Shown: positions 35,146 through 42,652 of the stretch, one piece after another
Layout of the letters: the number at the start of each line of letters is the position of its first letter
How positions within the stretch are numbered: the stretch's first letter is position 1
Assembly (NCBI GenBank): GCA_015487975.1
Contig: WFOS01000004.1
Location: forward strand, 1-64,000
Direction of reading: 5' to 3'
Source: Ardenticatena sp.
Lineage (GTDB): Bacteria > Chloroflexota > Anaerolineae > Ardenticatenales > Ardenticatenaceae
DNA length: 64,000 nt
Notes under the pieces: generated by a model
Seen by the model: the letters and a program-made list of their open reading frames with translations, nothing else
What the model was told of the DNA's origin: nothing
The model's database searches: none
Position numbers and translations under genes: made by a program

Positions 35146-36966
35146 TCAAGCAGTTTCGGAAACGGGAACACCGGCGCGTTTGGCCTCTTCTTCCAGCACC
35201 AGCGAGACGATCTTCCACCCCGGTTCGGGTTGGAAGGGTTCATCTGTTGTTGCGACGATGACTTTTTTGCCACGGAATGCCAACAGTGGCAAGGCGTATT
35301 CACCCCACATGCGACGGTACTCATCGCATGTAAACTTCTCGGTCAGCAGGGTTGCCTTGATCACTGCTCCCCGTTCCATGAGTGCTTCCAGCATCTCGAA
35401 GGTAGCACGCTCATCGAAGAGGATGCGTCCCATCAGGCTATTGGCAAATTCTTGACCATTTTCTCCGCGCGGCGGCAATTGATAGACTTTGCGTGCCCCA
35501 AATGTGTCGCGCATTTGTACACATGCCAGCGCATTCGCTTCATCGTTGCTGGTCAGCGCCAAAAAACGCCCCAACCCGCCAAAATTGAGGTCATCCTGGA
35601 CACTTTCGGACAAGAGGTTGCCATGGTACGCTTCCAGCCCTTCGATGCGGGCAGCCTGCACATTGCGACGGTTCGTATCCACCAGCAAGACGGCGAAGCC
35701 GTTTGTTTTGAGGAGTGTCGCCAGCGCCCGTGCAAAGATGGTTGCCCCCATCATCAAGAAGCCTTGCGGGTCGGACTCGGCAACACCCAGGCGTTGCGCC
35801 ACCCATTTCGCTGTGCTTCCATGCAGAAACACGGTGCCGACAATCACCAGGAACGTGAGCGGGGCAAGCACAACCGCTTCTTCGTAGCCCAATTCTGCCA
35901 AACGAAACGCAAAGAGCGACGAAACGGATGCAGCCACAATACCGCGCGGCGCTATCCAAGAGAGGAAAAGCCGCTCATTGCGAGACAAATCGCTGTTGAG
36001 CGTGCTCACCCAGATGCTGAGTGGTCGCAGCACAAAGAGCACGATGGCCAACAGAATGAAACTGTTGACGCCCAACAGACTCAACTGGTCGAAGGTGATA
36101 TTGGCAGCGAGGATGATGAAAAGCGTCGAAATCAGCAGAATGCTGATACGCTCCTTGAAATGCCACATATCGTGCAGCTGATGCAAGCCACTGTTGGCCA
36201 ACACAACACCCATCACCGTTACCGCCAGCAATCCCGATTCCGACTGCAAAACGTCGGAAAGCGCAAAAACGCCAACCACCATTGCCAGTGCAAAGAGCTC
36301 GTTCAAGTAGTCGGGCACCCAGTAGCGTTTGATGACGAAAGCGGTGATGTAGCCACTCACCACCCCCAAAACCAGGCCAATCGCCATGATGCGCCCAAAG
36401 GTGCTCAAAGCGATCAGCGAAGGGTTGCCCACTGGTCCTTCGGCAATGATGATATCGAAAATGATGACGGCAAGCAACGCCCCAATAGGATCGATCAAGA
36501 TGCCTTCCCACTTCAAAATCGAAGCCACACGTTGTGTGGGACGAACATTGCGTAGCAAGGGGCCAATCACGGTTGGCCCAGTAACGACAATCAATGCCCC
36601 AAACAGCAACGCGATGAGCCACGGAAGATCTACCAACAGCCAGGCCGCTAGCCCACCACCAATCAACGTGACGAGCGCTCCCACCGTAATGAGGTTGCGC
36701 ACCACGCCTCGCAAGCGGCGAATTTCACTGAATTCGAGCGTCAGCGCTCCTTCGAACAAGATGATGGCAACCGAGAGCGAAATAGACGGGAAAAAGAGTT
36801 CGCCCAACAACTCGCGGGGATGCAACCACCCGAATACGGGGCCAACCAGAAAACCGGTGATGAGCAATGGCAAAATTGCCGGAAGTTTCAAGCGCCAGGC
36901 AAGCCATTGGCATCCAATTCCCAGAACAACAATCCCAGCAAGAACCAAAATGGTGTAATGTTCCAT
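35146..36966 (-). CDS. CPA1-type cation:proton antiporter with cytoplasmic TrkA-N-like domain
   Basis: The 606-aa protein has about 12 transmembrane segments (residues 5-400) with the CPA1 features FEGALTLEF and VVTGPTVIGPLLRNVRP followed by ILKWEGILIDPIGALL, which hold the ion-binding Asp. The C-terminal part (about 400-600) reads as a Rossmann-like nucleotide-binding domain (MMGATIFARALATLLKTNGFAVLLVDTNRRN), with the glycine-rich loop altered. This is the NhaP2/KefB-like layout. Whether it moves Na+ or K+ cannot be told. It is the first gene of a likely operon with amidase, kinase and membrane protein. Confidence 0.9.
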   Translation of the reverse strand: MEHYTILVLAGIVVLGIGCQWLAWRLKLPAILPLLITGFLVGPVFGWLHPRELLGELFFPSISLSVAIILFEGALTLEFSEIRRLRGVVRNLITVGALVTLIGGGLAAWLLVDLPWLIALLFGALIVVTGPTVIGPLLRNVRPTQRVASILKWEGILIDPIGALLAVIIFDIIIAEGPVGNPSLIALSTFGRIMAIGLVLGVVSGYITAFVIKRYWVPDYLNELFALAMVVGVFALSDVLQSESGLLAVTVMGVVLANSGLHQLHDMWHFKERISILLISTLFIILAANITFDQLSLLGVNSFILLAIVLFVLRPLSIWVSTLNSDLSRNERLFLSWIAPRGIVAASVSSLFAFRLAELGYEEAVVLAPLTFLVIVGTVFLHGSTAKWVAQRLGVAESDPQGFLMMGATIFARALATLLKTNGFAVLLVDTNRRNVQAARIEGLEAYHGNLLSESVQDDLNFGGLGRFLALTSNDEANALACVQMRDTFGARKVYQLPPRGENGQEFANSLMGRILFDERATFEMLEALMERGAVIKATLLTEKFTCDEYRRMWGEYALPLLAFRGKKVIVATTDEPFQPEPGWKIVSLVLEEEAKRAGVPVSETA

Positions 36967-37040
36967 ACGAATTTGCCACTCCTCTTTTTTCGCTTTTCAC
37001 AGTGCGATGCAATCCTAGCATGAAGTGATACGCACGAAAA

Positions 37041-37065
37041 AGGGGGCGCTCTGTATGCGCCCCCT
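37041..37065 (-). terminator. Terminator of the six-gene surface operon
   Basis: The 9-bp stem AGGGGGCGC / GCGCCCCCT with a 7-nt loop is followed on the minus strand by TTTTTC. It lies just after the 1602-aa protein gene. Confidence 0.9.
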
Positions 37066-37084
37066 GCAATCTGCTTCGCCTGCT

Positions 37085-40000
37085 TTACAGTGCAGGTTGG
37101 CGCTCCACGATAATCCAGTTGATGTCCCAAGGCACAGAGGCTCGCCCTGTCTGGCGAATGGTGATGAAACGTGCCACCTCGGGTTCAGCGAATGCCAGGC
37201 TGATCGGGCCGGTGTTGTTGGCCTGTTGGGCTGCCTGTTTCCAATCCTTCCCGTTCGCTGAAACCAGAATTTCAAAGCCGCGCGGGTGATGCGGTTTGTC
37301 GCCATTGAAAATGTGCAACGCGCTGATCGCAAACAAATCACCCAAATCGAGCATGAACCACATACCGGGCGTTTGGGGCGCATTACTGCTCCATTGTGTC
37401 AGCCATCGATTGTCAACCGCTAGCAGGGCGGCTTCGGTGTTGTGGCTGGCTTTGGCCTGCCACGGCGCGGCTTCGCGTGTGCGAATGTCGCTGATACGCC
37501 AGGGGCGCCCATCGGGAGCGGTGGCTGTCTGTTCGATACGAATGAATCGCACCTCCATGGGCGCAAACTGTACGAACAAATCTTTCCAGTTCTGACGGCG
37601 CTCCTGAATGGTCAACCACTTTTCGCCATCTGCCGACAAGCGGACACGATACCCCAGCGGAAACATGTTTTCGTGGCTGATGATTTCAATCGTGTCAATA
37701 CGCCGCACCTTCCCCATGTCTACTTCGAACCACATGCCCGGCACCTGTGCAACTTCACTGCTCCAAAACGTTTGGAGCGTGTGGTCGATTGCCAATGAAG
37801 CGGCTTCGGGGTTGTGGCTGGCTTTGGCCTGCCAAGCCGGAGCTTCGCGCACTTCGATTTCACTGATACGCCACGTGGCATCCCAGGTTGGGCGGCCTGT
37901 TTGTTCGATACGGATGAATCGCACAGGGCGCACATCGAAAGGAACATAGACATCTTTCCAATTGAACGAGCGTTCGCCGACGATTGCCCACGTTTGCCCA
38001 TCGGCGCTTACCTTGACGCGATAGCCCGTGGGATACCCACGCCCGGGACTGCGAAACGTCACCGCGTCGATCAAAAGGGGGGCGCCCAAATCAACTTCGA
38101 ACCACATGCCAGGCACCTGTCGGACGCCACTATCCCAGAAGGTATCTGGGTTGCCATCCATCACCAGGACGGCTTCATCGGGGTTATGGCTGGCGCGGAC
38201 CGTCCATTGCGGGCGTGTCGCTTCATCGATCACCACTGCAACGCGCAAGGGCTGTCCCCCCACATCCTTGAACCACGCAACCCCTTCACGCACCAGGTCC
38301 CATTCGAGTGTGTAGGTTCCCGGTTGCGGCGGGGTTGCCAGAGCCGCACGCAAACTCACCTCGCCTCCTGGTGGAATTTCATCGGGCAAAGCCGTGCGCA
38401 CATCTTCGATGGCAGGGACCGGGTTGCCCGCTTCGTCGTACCAGTGGTAGCCAATACGCACAGGCACATCCCCCTCTGACGACCACACTTCGCGCCCCAC
38501 ATTGCGCAGGCGCAGGCCTACCCGCGTTTCGATGCCAGCGGCCAACCGCGCCGGTGTTTCGTGCGCCAACCATTCCACCGCCCACGCAGGACGCTGGCTT
38601 TCCTTCACGTTCACAGGCACCACTAGCGGCGTATTCCCCTTCTGGCTGAACCAAAACTGTTCTTCCACGACCAGGTCCCAACGCAAGCGATAGGTCCCCG
38701 GCTCATCAGGGGCCTGCACACGGGCATGTACCACCACGCTCGTATCCGGCGCCACATCATGGGGCAAGAGAATGCGGAAACTGTCCCACCAACCGGCAAC
38801 GTGTCCATCGTCTGCCAGCCAATGCCGCGCCAGATGCACGGCTTGCTTGCCCGTTGCTGGCCAGGGGCGCTCACCTGTGTTGCGCACCGTCAGCGTGATA
38901 TCGACGGTTTCACCCGCTTCCATCTGTTCTGGGATGGTGTGGCGCTCGAACAAGACGCCCCAGGGCGTTTCCGTGGAAGCAGCGGGGAGCACCTGCACCG
39001 TGATCAAGCCAGGCGGAGCGGGCTCTTTGGGGAACCAGGTAACCCCTTCTTTGACCAGGTTGAGCGCCAGCACGTACGTCCCAGGCTGTGGCGGGGGGCC
39101 CACTTCGACATCGAGAGCTACGCTGTTCCCCGGCGGTACATCGTAAGGCAACATGGCACGAATATCAGGCCAGCCTTCGACGGGCTGCCGATTGGGCGTG
39201 AGCCAGTGATAGCCCAATCGCACCATGCCGCGCCCATCCGGAGTACGGGCACGCCACGTCTCGCTGCCCGTATTCTGCACCACGACGCGCCCACGCACCG
39301 TCTGCCCGATACGCATCTGGCGCGGTATTTGCACGTTGAGCCACCGGTAATCCAGCTGGGGACCAGTGGCAACCACGCCCTCGACGCGCACGGTACGCAC
39401 CAAGGCTTGCCCACCGACTTCGTGGAACCACGCAATTCGCTCCGCCACCATGTCGAGCTGCAACGTATGCGTTCCTGGCACATCGGGAGCGCGAATGTCC
39501 ATGGCGATGGTAACTGTGCCGCCCGGGGGAACGTCGGCGGGCAAACGCCCCCGTTCAGCCCCTTCATGCACTGCTCCATCAGCCAGCCTCCAACGATAGC
39601 CCAACCGCACAATCCCTTGCGGCTGGTCGCCACCTGCACGCCAGGTCGCGCTACCAGTATTGCGCACGCTGACCGTCACACGCGCCTTCCCCCCCACGTC
39701 GAGGCTGTCGGGCACGGTTGCGCTCAGCCATTCGACACGGAACGGTGGGGCAGGCGGCGGCTGAACACGCACACGCACGGTGTGAGGGCGGCTATCCACC
39801 TGCCGGAACCAGGCAATCTGTTCAGCCACCATGTCGAGCCGCAGGGTGTAGGCCCCCGGCGTTTCGGGGGGGACGATTTCGACGTTTTCGAGCGTCACGG
39901 TTTCGCCTGGCGCCACATCGCGGGGGAGCACACCACGTGTTTGCCCTTCGATTTCGCGCCCGTCGGCGGTCATCCAGTGATAGCCGAGATGCACCACGCC

Positions 40001-41893
40001 TTTGGCTGGTTCACCACCAGCACGCCAGGTCGCGGTGCCCACGTTGCGCACTGTGGCAGTGATGGGGACCCGTTGGCCGGGTTGCATTTCGGCAGGAACG
40101 GTGGCGCTCACCCATTCGACACGAAATGGTGGTACAGTGGCTTCAGCGGCAATTTCGACGGTGTAGTGCAGTTCACGCGCCCCATGTTGCGTCAGCCACT
40201 TCTTGTTGCCCTTGTCGTAGAGGTCGTACCGCAGCAGGTACGTGCCAGGTGTACTGGGCGCTGTCAACGTGAGCTGGATGGTGGCACTGTCGGACGGAGC
40301 AAAATCATGTGGCAACAGCAAAAACTGCGGCGTACCAACCACCTGAAATCCTGGTGTCAGCCAACGCTGAACCAAGATGATGGCTGTATCGCCTTTGGCA
40401 ATCCAGGGGCGGCGTCCGGTGTTGATGAGCGTGCCACTCACGCGCTTACGTTCGCCTGGTTGCAAGCGGCTGCCGGGGTTGAAGCCCTGCCAAGCAGCCC
40501 CCCACTCCGGGGGAAGCGGTGGGCGTGGCACTTGTGTGCCCACGGCGTCGGCAATGGGGAAGAGATTGCCTTGTTCGTCTGCCCAGGTAAAGCCATCACG
40601 TATCCACTGTGGGTCGGGTGAGGTGGCGATGAAAGCATGCGCCGACCCCAAGTAGGGGTACTTTTGAATTTCAGTCAACCACCAGACGTACTGTCTGGCA
40701 AATTCCTCACGCGAAACAGGTAACCCACTTTGCCCGTTGGAGTTGCCAAACTCGGTGATTTCGATGAGCTTGTGGGGGAATTTGGCATGGTACAACTTGA
40801 AGCGAAGCCCCCAAAATTCCTGCTTGTAGGTATCCGGCTGGTCGGGTGGCGTTTGCCAGTAGACATGGCATCCCAACCAGTCGCTCATTTCGATACTCTC
40901 GCGGCACCAGTCGAGCCATTCCAGGTCGTTGTGGGGCACTGCCAGTCCTGGAAACCCCAACAGGGCGAAGGGATGGCGAGCTTTGAGCAAGGCAAACACC
41001 TCCTGATACCAGGTGTTGAAGGCTATGGCATCCTCGCGGGATTGCCCCCAGCCTTCCAGCCCTGTCAGGTGGTTGGGTTCGTTGTGCACCTCGAATTTGG
41101 TAATCCCAAACTTCTCGAAGAGCCGGTTGATGGTGTCGCGGAATTCGTCGGCAAATTGCTGCGGCGAGGGCACATTGCCACGCGGCATATGCTTGTAGAG
41201 CCGCACGATGAATTCCATATTGGGGTTGATTTCCCGACAGCGACGGTACACATCCTCTTCGAGGAAACTGAGCGTTTTCAACGATTCGACCCGTGCTCGA
41301 CGAATGATTTCGTAGTCGGCGGGGGTGAAGTCGGTATCGTTGCGGGCGTGCACGCCAATGCGTGGGCGGTTGCGTACAAATGCTGGTGGGGCTTGTCCTT
41401 CGTACACACGATCGAGCAGGGCTTCCACGTCCAGCCCGGCGGGGTCACTTTTGCGCCCAGCGGGGATGGCGATGGTTTTGTGGGTGACGATGTTCTGGCG
41501 CGGGATGTTGTGGCGTGCCACGATGTCTTTGAGCAAACGCACCAGCGCATCGAGTTGTGCTGGCGGGTAGGGGTCGTGGCCCGTGTTGGCATTTTCGATT
41601 TCAATGCCAATCGAAAACCAGTTGACGCCTTCGCGGTTGTCTGGGGGCGGCATTTTCGAGGCGCCGGCATGCCACGCCATCTCTTTTTCTTCGACCAGTT
41701 GGTAGAGCGTGCCATCTTTGCCAAGCAGATAATGCGCCGAGACGCCACTCTTTGGATTGACAAGCCAATTCAGCGAAGGTTCGAGCGGCCCCGCAGTTGC
41801 GTGCAGGACAATGGTATCGACTTTGACCCCGTTGCGAGGATTTTTGTTGGGTGATGGTTTCCAAATGGCCCAGGCAACATCTGGTTGCGCCAT
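37085..41893 (-). CDS. Giant multidomain protein: Amidase_2, GH-A-like barrel, six Ig-like repeats, three F5/8C domains
   Basis: This 1602-aa protein is a mosaic. Residues 1-165 are an Amidase_2/PGRP domain with probable zinc ligands His31, His138 and Asp150. Residues about 175-440 look like a clan GH-A TIM barrel, with Glu272 in VHNEPN and Glu381 in EITEFGN as acid and nucleophile candidates. Residues about 460-1220 hold six repeats of about 125 aa, each with a pattern NTGSATWRAGG, LGYHW, LP-DV-PG, PGTYTLRLDMV and IAWF, resembling NBR1-like Ig domains. Residues about 1225-1602 are three discoidin (F5/8C) repeats, each starting with ASHN and containing VPGMWFEVDLG. No signal peptide or anchor is seen, so export, if it occurs, must use another route. 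It probably binds and remodels cell-wall or surface glycans. Confidence 0.85.
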   Translation of the reverse strand: MAQPDVAWAIWKPSPNKNPRNGVKVDTIVLHATAGPLEPSLNWLVNPKSGVSAHYLLGKDGTLYQLVEEKEMAWHAGASKMPPPDNREGVNWFSIGIEIENANTGHDPYPPAQLDALVRLLKDIVARHNIPRQNIVTHKTIAIPAGRKSDPAGLDVEALLDRVYEGQAPPAFVRNRPRIGVHARNDTDFTPADYEIIRRARVESLKTLSFLEEDVYRRCREINPNMEFIVRLYKHMPRGNVPSPQQFADEFRDTINRLFEKFGITKFEVHNEPNHLTGLEGWGQSREDAIAFNTWYQEVFALLKARHPFALLGFPGLAVPHNDLEWLDWCRESIEMSDWLGCHVYWQTPPDQPDTYKQEFWGLRFKLYHAKFPHKLIEITEFGNSNGQSGLPVSREEFARQYVWWLTEIQKYPYLGSAHAFIATSPDPQWIRDGFTWADEQGNLFPIADAVGTQVPRPPLPPEWGAAWQGFNPGSRLQPGERKRVSGTLINTGRRPWIAKGDTAIILVQRWLTPGFQVVGTPQFLLLPHDFAPSDSATIQLTLTAPSTPGTYLLRYDLYDKGNKKWLTQHGARELHYTVEIAAEATVPPFRVEWVSATVPAEMQPGQRVPITATVRNVGTATWRAGGEPAKGVVHLGYHWMTADGREIEGQTRGVLPRDVAPGETVTLENVEIVPPETPGAYTLRLDMVAEQIAWFRQVDSRPHTVRVRVQPPPAPPFRVEWLSATVPDSLDVGGKARVTVSVRNTGSATWRAGGDQPQGIVRLGYRWRLADGAVHEGAERGRLPADVPPGGTVTIAMDIRAPDVPGTHTLQLDMVAERIAWFHEVGGQALVRTVRVEGVVATGPQLDYRWLNVQIPRQMRIGQTVRGRVVVQNTGSETWRARTPDGRGMVRLGYHWLTPNRQPVEGWPDIRAMLPYDVPPGNSVALDVEVGPPPQPGTYVLALNLVKEGVTWFPKEPAPPGLITVQVLPAASTETPWGVLFERHTIPEQMEAGETVDITLTVRNTGERPWPATGKQAVHLARHWLADDGHVAGWWDSFRILLPHDVAPDTSVVVHARVQAPDEPGTYRLRWDLVVEEQFWFSQKGNTPLVVPVNVKESQRPAWAVEWLAHETPARLAAGIETRVGLRLRNVGREVWSSEGDVPVRIGYHWYDEAGNPVPAIEDVRTALPDEIPPGGEVSLRAALATPPQPGTYTLEWDLVREGVAWFKDVGGQPLRVAVVIDEATRPQWTVRASHNPDEAVLVMDGNPDTFWDSGVRQVPGMWFEVDLGAPLLIDAVTFRSPGRGYPTGYRVKVSADGQTWAIVGERSFNWKDVYVPFDVRPVRFIRIEQTGRPTWDATWRISEIEVREAPAWQAKASHNPEAASLAIDHTLQTFWSSEVAQVPGMWFEVDMGKVRRIDTIEIISHENMFPLGYRVRLSADGEKWLTIQERRQNWKDLFVQFAPMEVRFIRIEQTATAPDGRPWRISDIRTREAAPWQAKASHNTEAALLAVDNRWLTQWSSNAPQTPGMWFMLDLGDLFAISALHIFNGDKPHHPRGFEILVSANGKDWKQAAQQANNTGPISLAFAEPEVARFITIRQTGRASVPWDINWIIVERQPAL

Positions 41894-41917
41894 ACGGATG
41901 CCCCTTTCACGTTTGTT

Positions 41918-42652
41918 TCAACGTATGAACCGGTCGAGCGCCATGCGCGTGTCGCGCCAGGACGTGGGCACGACGCGCATCACGTCGCATCCAGCTTCAC
42001 GCAGGTTGGCTTCGATCTCGCCGCTCACCTGGCGGGTGTCGCCCACAATCAAGACCCGTTGGGCGGCACGGGCTTCCTTTGGAGAGAAACCAAACACCAC
42101 CTGTTGCGGTTGCGTTGTCAACCACTCATCGAGCAAGCGCAATACGGTTTCAGTGCGGCGGTCGTCTGGTGAACCGAAGAGCACATACCGAGGCAACGGT
42201 TTTTCTTGCGTCGTTGCAGGGGCTGGCTGACGGGCACGTTGAAAGACCACATAGAAGCTATGGCGGAAGCGGTCGTTGCCTTCGCCTTCGCCAGGGTGGT
42301 TGGTGTGAATGCCGGTCACACGGTCGCTTGGCACTGTTTCACCCGGCACCCCCAACGCTTCGACGGTGTACACATTTCCCCGGTAGAGTGGCATATTGCC
42401 GCCTGGTTCATGTGGGGGCTTTTCGATGCGAATTTCACCTTCTCCCCCTGCCCAGAAAACACGCACGCGGCTGCCCATGATCCGCTCTCCGTTTTCGTTG
42501 CGCACGTCCACCCACAAATGGTTACGCCCTTGGTTTTCGGCAGGCGTGAGATGGTGCACGTAAACCGCTTTCCAGAACCACGCCCCGGGGGGCACATCGG
42601 CCGGCTCGATGCGCACACCCAACGGTTCGGCATCGTTGTACCGTTCGCTCAC
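41918..42652 (-). CDS. 244-aa protein with Ig-like N-terminal and shared C-terminal domain
   Basis: The N-terminal part (about 1-135) reads as a beta-rich domain with GSRVRVFWAGGEGEIRIEKP and HSFYVVF, similar in style to Ig-like or CBM modules. After a Pro/Ala linker the C-terminal part (about 153-240) contains RYVLFGSPDDRRTETVLRLL, VVFGFSPKEARAAQRVLIVG and a terminal Rossmann-like run. This C-terminal pattern recurs at the end of the 963-aa protein next door. It overlaps that gene by four bases (ATGA), and the giant amidase gene follows after 24 nt. No known function. Confidence 0.75.
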   Translation of the reverse strand: MSERYNDAEPLGVRIEPADVPPGAWFWKAVYVHHLTPAENQGRNHLWVDVRNENGERIMGSRVRVFWAGGEGEIRIEKPPHEPGGNMPLYRGNVYTVEALGVPGETVPSDRVTGIHTNHPGEGEGNDRFRHSFYVVFQRARQPAPATTQEKPLPRYVLFGSPDDRRTETVLRLLDEWLTTQPQQVVFGFSPKEARAAQRVLIVGDTRQVSGEIEANLREAGCDVMRVVPTSWRDTRMALDRFIR

